From Deltaproteobacteria bacterium (GTDB lineage: Bacteria > Bdellovibrionota_C > UBA2361 > SZUA-149 > JADLFC01): a DNA stretch of 51,978 nucleotides. The stretch covers positions 1 through 51,978 of the forward strand of contig JADLFC010000011.1 of assembly GCA_020845775.1 (NCBI GenBank), written 5' to 3'. A program made the position numbers and the translations under genes. Of this stretch, positions 14,722 through 23,320 are shown in pieces (position 1 is the stretch's first letter; every line of letters begins with the position of its first letter). Under the pieces are notes generated by a model that did no database searches, was not told the origin of the DNA, and worked only from the letters and a program-made list of their open reading frames with translations.

Positions 14722-15516
14722 TTAACCAGCCGCTTTTGCATTAATTATTAACTGAAAAAGCCCATTGGGATCAAGACTTGCACCTCCAACAAGCGCCCCG
14801 TCTATGTTTTTTTGCGCACATAACTCGCCAATATTGGCCGGGTTAGTCGAGCCACCATAGACAATGGGTATCTCTTTGCTGAGGTCTTCGCCAAAAATGC
14901 CCTTAAGCAGCTTGCGAATATGAGTATGAACCGATGTTGCTATCTCAGGCGTTGCCGCTAACCCAGTTCCAATTGCCCAGACCGGTTCGTAAGCAACGAC
15001 GAGGTATTGAGTAAGGTTTCTCAAAGTAGAAAAATCCTTAAAGGCCGCCTCTATCTGTCGCTCAATTACATTAGCGGTAACTTTAGCCTTGAACTGCTCC
15101 GCAGATTCGCCCACGCAAACTACGGCAGTTAAACAATTTTCAACCGCTGCAAGTGTGCGCCTGGCGACAACTTCGTCAGTCTCGCCATAATACTGCCTTC
15201 GTTCTGAATGCCCAATAATGCAAAACTTTGCGCGGGCCTCCTCAAGCATCTTTGCCGAAATTTCACCAGTATGCGCCCCAGTGTTTAGCCAATGGACATT
15301 CTGCGCGCCAAGATGGACGATTTGCGACAAGTCTTCCGAACTTTCAATTGCCTCGCGCACGACATCCAAGCTCGTATATGGTGGGGCAATCCCAATATAT
15401 GTCTCCGAGAAATCGATTTTGCGAGCGTCGAAGAGGTCAAAAAATTGTTTCATGAATATGCTCGCTTGCGCGCGAAGCATATTCATTTTCCAATTCGCTA
15501 GAATGTGCAATTTCAT
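14722..15516 (-). CDS. tpiA: Triosephosphate isomerase
   Basis: TpiA interconverts dihydroxyacetone phosphate and glyceraldehyde-3-phosphate in glycolysis and gluconeogenesis. The 264-residue product has the expected length. Catalytic residues are visible: ANWKMN with Lys10, IIGHSERR with His103, and VVAYEPVWAIGTG with Glu177 at the start of the flexible loop. The phosphate-binding IVYGGSTNPAN and ALVGGASL are present near the C-terminus. The start lies two bases downstream of the gap stop, which indicates tight coupling. pgk, which often sits between gap and tpiA, is absent here. Confidence 0.97.
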   Translation of the reverse strand: MKLHILANWKMNMLRAQASIFMKQFFDLFDARKIDFSETYIGIAPPYTSLDVVREAIESSEDLSQIVHLGAQNVHWLNTGAHTGEISAKMLEEARAKFCIIGHSERRQYYGETDEVVARRTLAAVENCLTAVVCVGESAEQFKAKVTANVIERQIEAAFKDFSTLRNLTQYLVVAYEPVWAIGTGLAATPEIATSVHTHIRKLLKGIFGEDLSKEIPIVYGGSTNPANIGELCAQKNIDGALVGGASLDPNGLFQLIINAKAAG

Positions 15517-15518
15517 AA

Positions 15519-16517
15519 TTACCCAAACAGTATGGCGGCTACGTCGTTCATTCGGTGCGAGAAGCCAATTTCATTGTCATACCAAGCTAAAATCTTTACC
15601 ATCCTGCCGCCTATGACCATTGTAGACTCGATGTCGACTATCGCCGACTTCGGACAACCGTTAAAATCACAACTTACCAAGGGTTTGTCAGAAATGGCTA
15701 GGATCTGGGAAAGTTTGCCTCTTGCGGCCTCAACGAGCGCACTCTTGACTTCCGCCAGGGTAACGTCTTTTTGCGTTTCGCAGACAAAGTCTACCAGTGA
15801 CACGTTCGGAGTAGGTACTCTAATTGCCAATCCATCTAACTTGCCCTTTAGCTCCGGAATTACTAGCGACATTGCCTTGGCTGCTCCAGTTGTAGTTGGA
15901 ATCATAGACAATGCCGCAGCTCGCGCTCGTCTCAAATCCGCATGCGGCAAGTCTAGAATCTGCTGGTCATTGGTGTAGGAATGAATGGTTGTCATCATTC
16001 CACGCTCGATGCCGAAATTGTCCAGCACGATTTTGGCAACGGGTGCTAGACAATTTGTGGTGCAGGAACCATTAGAAATAACTTGATGTGTCTGCGGCTC
16101 GTAATTCTCGTGGTTTACTCCATACACAACTGTGATGTCAGGATCTGGGGAGGGGGCAGATATTAGTACTTTCTTTGCACCAGCATCTATGTGAGCAGAC
16201 ACCTCCTTTTTCGTGCGAAAAATTCCAGTGCACTCGTATACGACGTCTATGCCTAATTTAGCCCAGGGTAAGTTCTGTGGATTTCGTTCCGACAATACTT
16301 TAATTGTCTTGTCGCCCACTACTATGCTATCGGCGCTTGCCTCGACTGGAAGTGGCAGAGTGCCGTGTACTGAGTCGTACTTTAGTAAATGCGCAAGAGT
16401 CTTAGTGTCAGTTAAATCGTTAACAGCCACGATCTCGATTTTGCTATTGCTGGGTAAGCTGCGCAAAACATTTCGGCCTATCCTCCCAAAACCATTTATG
16501 GCTACTCTTATGCTCAT
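15519..16517 (-). CDS. gap: Glyceraldehyde-3-phosphate dehydrogenase (type I)
   Basis: The enzyme oxidises glyceraldehyde-3-phosphate with phosphate and NAD(P). The 332-residue product has the Rossmann signature INGFGRIGR at residues 8-16, the acidic NDLTD (33-37) that normally selects NAD, the active-site SNGSCTTNC with Cys152, and MTTIHSYT with His179. The C-terminal WYDNEIGFSHR is intact. A strong GAGGAG Shine-Dalgarno lies upstream of the ATG. It heads the minus-strand group gap-tpiA-secG and is divergent from tolQ. Confidence 0.97.
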   Translation of the reverse strand: MSIRVAINGFGRIGRNVLRSLPSNSKIEIVAVNDLTDTKTLAHLLKYDSVHGTLPLPVEASADSIVVGDKTIKVLSERNPQNLPWAKLGIDVVYECTGIFRTKKEVSAHIDAGAKKVLISAPSPDPDITVVYGVNHENYEPQTHQVISNGSCTTNCLAPVAKIVLDNFGIERGMMTTIHSYTNDQQILDLPHADLRRARAAALSMIPTTTGAAKAMSLVIPELKGKLDGLAIRVPTPNVSLVDFVCETQKDVTLAEVKSALVEAARGKLSQILAISDKPLVSCDFNGCPKSAIVDIESTMVIGGRMVKILAWYDNEIGFSHRMNDVAAILFG

Positions 16518-16887
16518 CTTCTAACTCCTCGCTGCTAGTTGCTAATTACACTGAGTAAAACAAAATCAATCTCCAAGCTCATTTTTCATTAACGGAAAAA
16601 TAACGCAAACGACGTATTGTAAGCACTTGGGACTTGCGTTAGTCTTTTTTTAATAATGCACAAAACTACCTACTGGGCGCGTTATGCCAAGCTGCATTTA
16701 GGCATAGCACACGGGTTGGTACTTTAATTGTGCAAAAAAAATCTTAGCGGCTCAATTAGCATAGCCTTAAAGATTAACCAAAGAATTTCTGCTGATAGTC
16801 TACGGCAGCGCGGTTAGCAGAGAAGAAGAAGTTAGTAATTAATTTACTACAAGATAACTACGATATTATTAGAAAAGACTAGTGAAT
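16518..16887. promoter_or_regulatory. Divergent intergenic region between gap and tolQ
   Basis: About 370 AT-rich bases without a supported gene. It should hold the promoters of the gap group (minus) and the tol group (plus). The only clear structure is TATGCC (16683-16688) repeated inverted as GGCATA (16701-16706). Both strands have A/T-rich boxes but none with good spacing to a -35 box, so I mark no specific promoter. Confidence 0.4.
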
Positions 16888-17661
16888 ATGGCTGGCATGT
16901 ATTGGATTGGAGTATTTCCGCAGTTAGTTGCGGAAAATGCTGTGAAAGATTTGGAACTTCCATCGGTCGCTACAGGGGCGATGGTGCATGAAAGTTCTAT
17001 AATAGATTTAGTCTTAAGTGCTGGTCCTGTAGTAAAGCTCGTTCTTCTTTTGTTGGCCATCATGTCCGTAGTCACATGGGGGATCGTTTTTGCTAAATGC
17101 CTAGAAATTCGCAGGGCTAAGAGCCAGAGCGATAAGTTCTCAGATGTCTTTTGGGGGAGTCGCAATTTATCGCAGGTGAATGATTCCTGTGCTCGACTGA
17201 AAGCGAGCCCCGTTGCGACTGTTTTTGTGGCTGGACATAAGGAGCTCACTCAGGTCTTGCGGCAGCTCGAATCGCGCAGTGAAAAGGGGGATTTTAGAGA
17301 GCTGGAGAATTTGGATCGGGCGCTAAAGCGCGCGAAGGCCGAGGAGGTTACGCGACTAGAGAAGGGAACTACTTTTCTTGCTACAACTGCGTCTGCCGCG
17401 CCGTTTATTGGTCTTTTCGGAACGGTGTGGGGAATTATGAACGCATTCAGAGGCTTAAGTATGTTAAAGAGTTCGTCCATTCAGGCGGTTGCGCCTGGTA
17501 TCTCGGAAGCTTTGATTGCTACCGCGATTGGTTTAGCTGCAGCGATACCGGCGGCTATCGCCTATAATTATTTCATGCAGCAAGTGCGCTTGTTGTCGCG
17601 CAACATGGACATGTTCTCTGCTGAATTTCTAAACATGGCACGAAGATATTTTCTCACCTAG
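16888..17661 (+). CDS. tolQ: Tol-Pal system proton-channel protein TolQ
   Basis: TolQ is the inner-membrane ExbB/MotA-type subunit that, with TolR, uses the proton gradient to energise TolA during envelope constriction. From ATG 16888 the protein has 257 residues. The first membrane helix is VVKLVLLLLAIMSVVTWGIVFAK split over about 46-68 (from SIIDLVLSAGP). The large cytoplasmic loop ends at EKGTTFLATTASAAPFIGLFGTVWGIM, which is the ExbB signature for helix two; helix three follows GISEALIATAIGL. The roughly 30-residue N-terminal extension before the usual family start is odd; ATG 16981 could be the real start. GTG 16882 is also possible. The order tolQ-tolR-tolA-tolB-pal-cpoB fixes the identity against ExbB. 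Confidence 0.93.
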   Translation: MAGMYWIGVFPQLVAENAVKDLELPSVATGAMVHESSIIDLVLSAGPVVKLVLLLLAIMSVVTWGIVFAKCLEIRRAKSQSDKFSDVFWGSRNLSQVNDSCARLKASPVATVFVAGHKELTQVLRQLESRSEKGDFRELENLDRALKRAKAEEVTRLEKGTTFLATTASAAPFIGLFGTVWGIMNAFRGLSMLKSSSIQAVAPGISEALIATAIGLAAAIPAAIAYNYFMQQVRLLSRNMDMFSAEFLNMARRYFLT

Positions 17662-17675
17662 GAGCCTACTGAAAG

Positions 17676-18086
17676 ATGGCATTTGACGAGCCAGGGCAAG
17701 ATAGCGGCGCACTCTCGCAGATTAACGTCACTCCCTTGGTGGATGTGATGTTGGTAATGCTAGTCATTTTTATGGTTGCCGCACCCATTCTGCAGCAGGG
17801 TGTTGAATTGGAGCTTCCGCGAGAGACTATTGCGCCTATCGAGGGTGAGGGGGAACAGCTAGTTGTTTCTATAGATGCAAAAGGTTTGGTTTATATCGGT
17901 GCTGGCAATTTGGTTGAGGTTGCTAAGTTAGGGAAACGCGTAGGTGCGATTATTAAGGACAGAGCTGATAAGCGCGTTTTTATTCGCGCTGACAAAAAAG
18001 TAGCCTATGGACATGTAATGGAAGTAATGGGCGAAATCCGCAGGGCCGGGATAGAGAAGGTAGGTCTAGTAACAGAGCCTGGGTAG
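17676..18086 (+). CDS. tolR: Tol-Pal system protein TolR
   Basis: TolR is the single-pass partner of TolQ that forms part of the proton pathway and reaches into the periplasm. The 136-residue product has the expected length. The membrane segment includes PLVDVMLVMLVIF with the essential Asp23, and is preceded by INVTP, the standard ExbD/TolR start. The periplasmic domain ends RADKKVAYGHVMEVMGEIRRAGIEKVGLVT in pieces typical of the family. The gene begins 14 bases after tolQ and 12 bases before the tolA start. Confidence 0.95.
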   Translation: MAFDEPGQDSGALSQINVTPLVDVMLVMLVIFMVAAPILQQGVELELPRETIAPIEGEGEQLVVSIDAKGLVYIGAGNLVEVAKLGKRVGAIIKDRADKRVFIRADKKVAYGHVMEVMGEIRRAGIEKVGLVTEPG

Positions 18087-18098
18087 AAATATTATTTT

Positions 18099-19169
18099 GT
18101 GGAACGGTCATATAGAGATGATGTGCATGCCACGGAAGTGGCTCGAGGTAGGCTGTTTAAGCGCCGTAGCAATCCCGTTCTGTTTCCATTGGGGCTAGCG
18201 CTCTCTTGTATTGGACATCTGTTGGCAGTCTTTATTGCCATCCTCATGATAGAAAGTAGCGATGCGAAGGCCCTGCGTCGGCAAGAGGTTTTTACCGTAT
18301 CTCTCGAGGGCGGGAAGTCAATTGGTGGGATCTCTCACGTAAGTGATGAGAAGGAAAAAAGTAAAGTTGCGCCTCCGGTTGTAGATAGCTCTCCTGTAGA
18401 TAAGACTAGTCGTGAAGAAAAGCGAGATTCGGTAGAGCCCGAAGATATAAAAAAAGTAGTCGAGCGAGATATTTCTCAACCGACAGTTGTAGAAGACCCG
18501 GAGAAAATTAAAGCACTTCAGGAGGCAGAGAAACAAAAAATTGAAGCCGAGAAAAAACGGCTTAAGCAGGAGAAGGAAGAGAAGGAGAAAAAACTTCGCG
18601 AAGAACGAGAGAAACAGGCCGAGGAGGAAAAGAAGCGCAAGCAAGAGGCGGAAAAGAAGCGACAAGAAGATGAGCTAAAAAAGAAACTTCAGGAGGAGGA
18701 GAGAAAGCGCCAGGAAGAAGAGAGGAAGAAGGAGCAAGAAAAAAGGGCGCGACGCGAGCGCGAGGATAAGCTAAAAAAGGCCATCGAAAAATCAGCAAGT
18801 CGTTATAAGGGCAATTCAGCTGACGCGGGTGGCAGCGGCATCGGTGCGGCTAAAATTGGCGGTAACGATAGAGGAGGCGGAACGCTTGCAAGCGTTGAGT
18901 TCATTAGATATCGAAACGCACTCGAGGCTCACATCAAGGGGGGATGGCATTGGCTAGCCGGGACTGAGCGCCTGAGCGCGCAGGTTTCGGTAGCGATTTT
19001 ACCCGACGGCGTTATTCAAAATGCCGAGATTTTGCAGAGTTCTGGGCGATCTGGTTTTGATGAATCGGTGTTGCGAGCTGTGTATAAGGCTTCGCCAGTT
19101 CCCGCGCCACCGGCAAGCTTGCGCGATAAGTTTAGGGAGGTGCGCATTGTGTTCGATTCTCACGAATAG
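18099..19169 (+). CDS. tolA: Tol-Pal system protein TolA
   Basis: TolA is the inner-membrane protein that transmits TolQR energy across the periplasm to TolB and Pal. The GTG-started protein has 356 residues: one membrane helix at about 29-50, a Glu/Lys/Arg/Gln-rich coiled-coil from about 135 to 232, then a Gly-rich hinge (about 240-262) and a C-terminal TonB/TolA-like domain (265-356) with QVSVAILPDGVIQNAEI and SSGRSGFDESVLRAV. The coiled coil is unusually charge-dense and Ala-poor compared with the Ala/Lys-rich rod of enteric TolA. The Tol operon context and the order with tolR support the name. The TolB signal peptide starts 49 bases later. Confidence 0.92.
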   Translation: MERSYRDDVHATEVARGRLFKRRSNPVLFPLGLALSCIGHLLAVFIAILMIESSDAKALRRQEVFTVSLEGGKSIGGISHVSDEKEKSKVAPPVVDSSPVDKTSREEKRDSVEPEDIKKVVERDISQPTVVEDPEKIKALQEAEKQKIEAEKKRLKQEKEEKEKKLREEREKQAEEEKKRKQEAEKKRQEDELKKKLQEEERKRQEEERKKEQEKRARREREDKLKKAIEKSASRYKGNSADAGGSGIGAAKIGGNDRGGGTLASVEFIRYRNALEAHIKGGWHWLAGTERLSAQVSVAILPDGVIQNAEILQSSGRSGFDESVLRAVYKASPVPAPPASLRDKFREVRIVFDSHE

Positions 19170-19218
19170 CGTCCTTGATTATGTCGTTAGGGTATTACTA
19201 ATTAGGTTGGCAAGTTAC

Positions 19219-20571
19219 ATGGAAAAATTTCGTTATTTACCTTTACGTGTTTCGCTCAGTTGGGGCAGGTTATTTTTGGCGGTTTTCTTCCTTTTGTCTT
19301 TATTAAGCGGAGGCAGTGCGTTTGCTCAGACCGATTTAAGAATTACTGGGCCGCAGGCTGGGTTCCCCATTGCAGTGCCGCAGCTCTGCAATGCAGGCGA
19401 AGCAGATGATCAGTCAGTGAGCATCTCGGAGACGATTGGCAGAAACTTGCAGCTCACTGGGATTTTTAAGGTCATGAATCCTGGCTCTTTTGTGGAAAGT
19501 CCTGGAAGGTGCATAGAACCTGACAACATAGTCTTTTCGGATTGGTCAGTAATAGGCGCCGAAGGCTTGGTTCGAGGTGAGGTGAGTGTTTTAAGAGAAC
19601 CTCAACCAGTTTTGCAAGTTAAGCTATACCTCTATGATGTGCTTCGGAAACAAATGGTCCTAGGCAAACAGTATCGCGGCGAAGCAAAAGACAGCAGGCG
19701 AATTGCTCATAAGTTTTCTAACGAGATAATGAAATATTTTACGGGAGAGAGCGGTGTGTTTGGCTCAAGGATAGCCTATATCTCGCGCGTTGGGCGTTTT
19801 AAGGAACTCTTTGTGATGGATCTAGATGGCTCAAATGTCCGCCAATATACAAGGGATCGGGGATTAGTTCTTTCGCCGGCCTGGTCGCCAAGTGGAGATA
19901 GAATTGTTTATACTTCGTATAAGACGCGTGAGCCGGAGCTTTATATTGTATCGAGCGACGGGGCATCCCAGAGGAGAATCACACAGGCAAAAGGCATGGA
20001 GCTAGGGGCGGAGTTTTCTCCTGACGGGGGCGCGCTTGTCGCCTCGTCCACATACGAAGGTAGTTCGGATTTGGTGCTTTTTGATCTAAGGGGATCTTTG
20101 ATTCGAACGCTCACAAAGAGAAGCGGGGTTATCAATGTATCACCTAGCTATTCTCCAGACGGCGGCCAAATCGCCTTTTGCTCCAATAGAGCTGGTAGCC
20201 CGCAGATTTACGTCATGCCGGTAGACGGTGGGGATGGTTCGGCACGTCGTATTAGTTATGCCGACAGCAACTACTGCACATCTCCTAGCTGGTCGCCTCG
20301 AGGTGATTATGTGGCCTTTGTGTGCCGCTCTGGTGGTAATCAACTGTTCATAGCGTCGCCAGATGGGAACAATACAGTGCAGCTGACTTATGCTGGAAAT
20401 AATGAGGATCCGAGCTGGTCGCCAGATGGTCGACTTATAGCGTATAGCACCACCGTGCGAGGACCTAACAGCAGCATTGCCATTATATCGCTCCGCGGTG
20501 GTAGTCCGACGATACTAGGTTCTGCCCGCTCGTCCGATAGTCAGCCTACATGGTCACCTATTCTTGAGTGA
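19219..20571 (+). CDS. tolB: Tol-Pal beta-propeller protein TolB
   Basis: TolB is the periplasmic protein that links TolA and Pal. The 450-residue precursor starts at ATG 19219. The reading frame is open further upstream into tolA, but that part codes for no family sequence, and ATG 19219 precedes a typical signal peptide cleaved after GGSAFA (36). The N-terminal domain (about 37-165) is followed by a C-terminal beta-propeller, shown by repeated WSPSGDRIVYTS, FSPDGGAL, YSPDGGQIAFCS and WSPRGDYVAF blades. The stop is 387 bases ahead of pal, a larger gap than in most Tol operons. Confidence 0.95.
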   Translation: MEKFRYLPLRVSLSWGRLFLAVFFLLSLLSGGSAFAQTDLRITGPQAGFPIAVPQLCNAGEADDQSVSISETIGRNLQLTGIFKVMNPGSFVESPGRCIEPDNIVFSDWSVIGAEGLVRGEVSVLREPQPVLQVKLYLYDVLRKQMVLGKQYRGEAKDSRRIAHKFSNEIMKYFTGESGVFGSRIAYISRVGRFKELFVMDLDGSNVRQYTRDRGLVLSPAWSPSGDRIVYTSYKTREPELYIVSSDGASQRRITQAKGMELGAEFSPDGGALVASSTYEGSSDLVLFDLRGSLIRTLTKRSGVINVSPSYSPDGGQIAFCSNRAGSPQIYVMPVDGGDGSARRISYADSNYCTSPSWSPRGDYVAFVCRSGGNQLFIASPDGNNTVQLTYAGNNEDPSWSPDGRLIAYSTTVRGPNSSIAIISLRGGSPTILGSARSSDSQPTWSPILE

Positions 20572-20958
20572 GTCTGTAGATATTTGTTTCGCGTAAAAAA
20601 TCAAGCTTGCACAAAAATATCGCTAGATATAAGCCTAATAAAATTATATATAGGGCGTAGCCAAATTTGATGAGTATGCTAGCGGAAGCTGAGAAGTAGA
20701 TTGTGGCACGGTCAGTTTTCAGAGGCTATTGTCAGTACAGCAACTAGCGAGCGGTCACGGTTTGCTAGTTTTGACAAGAGCGAATGCCAAAAAATTTCTT
20801 GTTGGGAAGCGTTTGTCATTCGCTATTGGTGTTGTGAGTGAGTTATGCCGTTTGTTAAAAGTGTTTTGGCAACGCGGTGTATAAATTTTGTTTAATATTA
20901 TTGGTGTGATTTTTTTTAATGACGACATGGCAGTGTGAAAATGCCTTAGGAGGGATTG
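20572..20958. promoter_or_regulatory. Long tolB-pal intergenic region
   Basis: These 387 bases hold no supported gene. AACTAGC (20742-20748) is repeated inverted as GCTAGTT (20764-20770), a 7-bp stem with a 15-base loop. TTGACA occurs at 20771-20776 but no -10 box lies at the right distance. The Shine-Dalgarno AGGAGG just before ATG 20959 serves pal. An independent pal promoter is likely but not located. Confidence 0.4.
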
Positions 20959-21426
20959 ATGCGAGTATTTAGATTTTTGTCGACAGGGATATTATTGGTG
21001 TCAGTAGCTGCGTGCTCCAAGACTGGTAAGGGAGGAGTTGGTGGTGCTGACGGTTCAGGTATGGGAGATGGCAACATCCCATTAGCTGAGGCAGGTAAAG
21101 AGTTAGGCGACGTCAATTTTGATTTTGACTCCTCGTCCTTGGATGATAGTGCCCAGGGGGTTTTGAGCTCCAATGCTCGATGGTTACACGACAATCCAAA
21201 TGTCCAGGTCGTTGTAGAGGGACATTGCGATGAGAGAGGAACTGCTGAGTACAACATGGCGTTAGGTGAGCGACGAGCTCATTCTGTGAAGGAGTATTTG
21301 AACTCGTTGGGCGTTAAATCCGATCGCTTAAGCACAATTAGTTATGGCGAGGAGTTGCCTCTTGACTCGGGTCACGACGAAGGTGCTTGGGCAAAAAATA
21401 GGCGGGCTCACTTTGCAATGAAGTAG
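20959..21426 (+). CDS. pal: Peptidoglycan-associated lipoprotein Pal
   Basis: Pal is the outer-membrane lipoprotein that binds peptidoglycan and TolB. The 155-residue precursor has a type II signal with SVAAC and lipid Cys19, then a Gly-rich linker (about 24-45). The OmpA-like domain contains [13 protein letters not shown], the peptidoglycan-binding [28 protein letters not shown] and [13 protein letters not shown]. The start at ATG 20959 follows an AGGAGG; a TTG three bases earlier was not chosen. Its position after tolB matches the family. Confidence 0.96.
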   Translation: MRVFRFLSTGILLVSVAACSKTGKGGVGGADGSGMGDGNIPLAEAGKELGDVNFDFDSSSLDDSAQGVLSSNARWLHDNPNVQVVVEGHCDERGTAEYNMALGERRAHSVKEYLNSLGVKSDRLSTISYGEELPLDSGHDEGAWAKNRRAHFAMK

Positions 21427-21515
21427 GTGCGTTGCGTATTCTGTGGTTGCCGAGTGGCGTGGCAAGTTGTTCCACGCAGTCTGCCACGGATAGATAAAAC
21501 AAGAGTTAGTAGCAA

Positions 21516-21565
21516 GGCGAACGTGGGCGACGTAGGAAGTTTAGGTATGCGTCGTAGCGTTCGCC
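21516..21565 (+). promoter_or_regulatory. Structured leader hairpin before cpoB
   Basis: GGCGAACG (21516-21523) and CGTTCGCC (21558-21565) form a perfect 8-bp stem. Inside it CGACG (21528-21532) pairs with CGTCG (21550-21554), separated by a small internal loop. The stem ends 31 bases before ATG 21597, just ahead of the purine-rich AAGAGGAG. It could be an attenuator, an RNA-processing site or a weak terminator of the pal transcript. Confidence 0.45.
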
Positions 21566-21596
21566 GCAGTTGTTTAAGAGGAGCAGTGCGTTAGCA

Positions 21597-22304
21597 ATGA
21601 TGCGGGATAGAGCAGTGGTTCTGTCGATGTTTTTTTTCTGCCTGGGCTGTGCCTCTGGAAATAAGGTTCAGCTGTTAGAGGCAGACATTGCTGATTTGCG
21701 AGAGATACAGGCTCGACAGATAGCGAGTATCGGCGAGCTAAAATCTGAAGTGCGCCTTATGAAGGGCATGGTAGAGGAACTTGCGCATGTTTCTAGCAAT
21801 AAGACCAAGGAACTTGAGCAAACCATTAAGAGATTTGGGACGAGAGTGCCTCCGCCTCAGGGCGTTCCGGCGCAACTTTTAGCCGAGGATGAGGAGCAGA
21901 TTGCTAGCGTTGCTGGAGGTCAGGCAGACGCTTTTAAGAAGGCTCTTGCGTTACTGAGAACTGGAGATTACGAAGCGGCACGTAGCTCGTTTCAGTCTTT
22001 TGTGGAGGCAAATCCAGATACTACTTATTCCGATAACGCTTTGTTTTGGGTCGGTATATGCCAAGAGAACTTAGGGCAATACGATCGCGCGATAGTATCG
22101 TATAGCGATGTGTTTCAGATATATCCAGCAGAGAACCGAGTCCCCGAGGCTTTGTTTCGGCTAGGCGAGTCTTTTGCAAAAATAAATTCTGTAGATGAAG
22201 CTATTCTCACCATGCAGAAGCTAGTCGAAGAACATCCGAAGAGCGCGGTTGCTTCAAAAGCCAAACAGCGAATTCAGGAGCTTCGGAGAAGACAGCGCAG
22301 TTGA
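21597..22304 (+). CDS. cpoB: Tol-Pal coordinator CpoB (YbgF)
   Basis: CpoB coordinates peptidoglycan synthesis with Tol-driven outer-membrane constriction. From ATG 21597 the protein has 235 residues. The N-terminus is hydrophobic and ends FFFCLGCAS, which could be a weak lipobox with Cys18 but lacks a standard -3 residue. A coiled coil (about 25-75) is followed by a Pro-rich hinge, then C-terminal tetratricopeptide units with YSDNALFWVGICQENLGQYDRAI and FRLGESFAKINSVDEAI. That is the usual architecture of the family. The ATG has a GAGGAG 14 bases upstream, a long spacing. The next gene, ribF, starts 17 bases later. Confidence 0.92.
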   Translation: MMRDRAVVLSMFFFCLGCASGNKVQLLEADIADLREIQARQIASIGELKSEVRLMKGMVEELAHVSSNKTKELEQTIKRFGTRVPPPQGVPAQLLAEDEEQIASVAGGQADAFKKALALLRTGDYEAARSSFQSFVEANPDTTYSDNALFWVGICQENLGQYDRAIVSYSDVFQIYPAENRVPEALFRLGESFAKINSVDEAILTMQKLVEEHPKSAVASKAKQRIQELRRRQRS

Positions 22305-22321
22305 TGTTCGCAGAATATTAG

Positions 22322-23314
22322 ATGCGTTTTGTTAGAGATGCAAAAACTTTTTCTTCCTTGCCCGCTTTCCGGGAGCCAATAGTAAATGATTCGATAGTCG
22401 GTGTTTGTATTGGAAATTTCGATGGGTTTCATCGTGGCCATCAGCAATTATTTCGCACATTAGAGGACAGTCTTTCTAGTCTAACACGAGCTCAGGGCAA
22501 ACTTCCGCTTAAGGTTCTCTTGACCTTTGAGCCACATCCCAAGCGAGTTATTTCAGAACTATCCATAGGCGAAACATTAAGTCGGCCGGAGTATTGGAGA
22601 TTGACATCGATTCGCAAAAAAATTGAACTTGCTAGTGAATTTGGGTTTGACTATTTTTTTGCCGCTAGGTTTAGCAGGGGTTTTTCACAACTCGCACCTA
22701 AAACTTTTGTCGAGCGCATACTGCGTAATCCCCTTAGCCCAAAAATCGTCGTTGTGGGAGAAGATTGGTCATTTGGCAAGAATCGCGGAGGGAACGTGGA
22801 ATTATTGTCGAATATGGGCCTAGAAATGGGTTTCCAAGTGCTGGCAGTTTCGCCAGTGCTTTGGGAGGGCAAGAAGATAAGTTCCACTATGGTAAAAGAT
22901 GCCTTAGGCGCAGGCGATTTAAAAAGAGTGAGAGTGCTTCTGGGGAGGAATTTTAGCCTTAGTGGTAAAGTTAGGAAGGGAACTGCTCGTGGAAGAAAGC
23001 TCGGGTTTAGGACAGCCAACATGCGCTTTTACTGCCAGGTTCTGCCGCGCGATGGCGTTTATGCAACATATGCCGAACTAGATGGTGAGAAAATTCCATC
23101 AGTGAGCAACGTGGGCGTGAGGCCGACATTTGGGGCAGGAGAGCGCTTGGTAGAAACACATCTTTTGATAGATGGCGGAAGGGAACTCCTGTCTAAGAAT
23201 ATCAGTGTTGAGTTTGTCGAAAGGATTCGCGATGAAATTTGCTTTCCTAGTGAGGATCAGTTGCGCGCACAAATAGAAAAAGATGTTAAACGTGCGAGAG
23301 ATGTTTTGTCTTAA
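22322..23314 (+). CDS. ribF: Bifunctional riboflavin kinase/FAD synthetase
   Basis: RibF phosphorylates riboflavin to FMN and adenylates it to FAD. The 330-residue product carries the N-terminal nucleotidyltransferase signature GNFDGFHRGHQ (residues 31-41) and the C-terminal kinase signature GTARGRKLGFRTANM, with NVGVRPTFG further on. Both halves are of standard length, so it should be bifunctional. It lies 17 bases after cpoB and six bases before rluD, in a likely single transcript. No FMN riboswitch was seen, as expected for a gene inside a larger operon. Confidence 0.95.
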   Translation: MRFVRDAKTFSSLPAFREPIVNDSIVGVCIGNFDGFHRGHQQLFRTLEDSLSSLTRAQGKLPLKVLLTFEPHPKRVISELSIGETLSRPEYWRLTSIRKKIELASEFGFDYFFAARFSRGFSQLAPKTFVERILRNPLSPKIVVVGEDWSFGKNRGGNVELLSNMGLEMGFQVLAVSPVLWEGKKISSTMVKDALGAGDLKRVRVLLGRNFSLSGKVRKGTARGRKLGFRTANMRFYCQVLPRDGVYATYAELDGEKIPSVSNVGVRPTFGAGERLVETHLLIDGGRELLSKNISVEFVERIRDEICFPSEDQLRAQIEKDVKRARDVLS

Positions 23315-23320
23315 GTTTCT

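Noticed and set aside
18318-18798. Minus-strand frames with long Leu/Phe or Ser/Pro runs opposite tolA
   Set aside because: They mirror the Lys/Glu-rich coiled coil of TolA and are artefacts.
19021-19218. Upstream extension of the tolB frame into tolA
   Set aside because: The extra 66 codons encode no family sequence; the signal peptide begins at ATG 19219.
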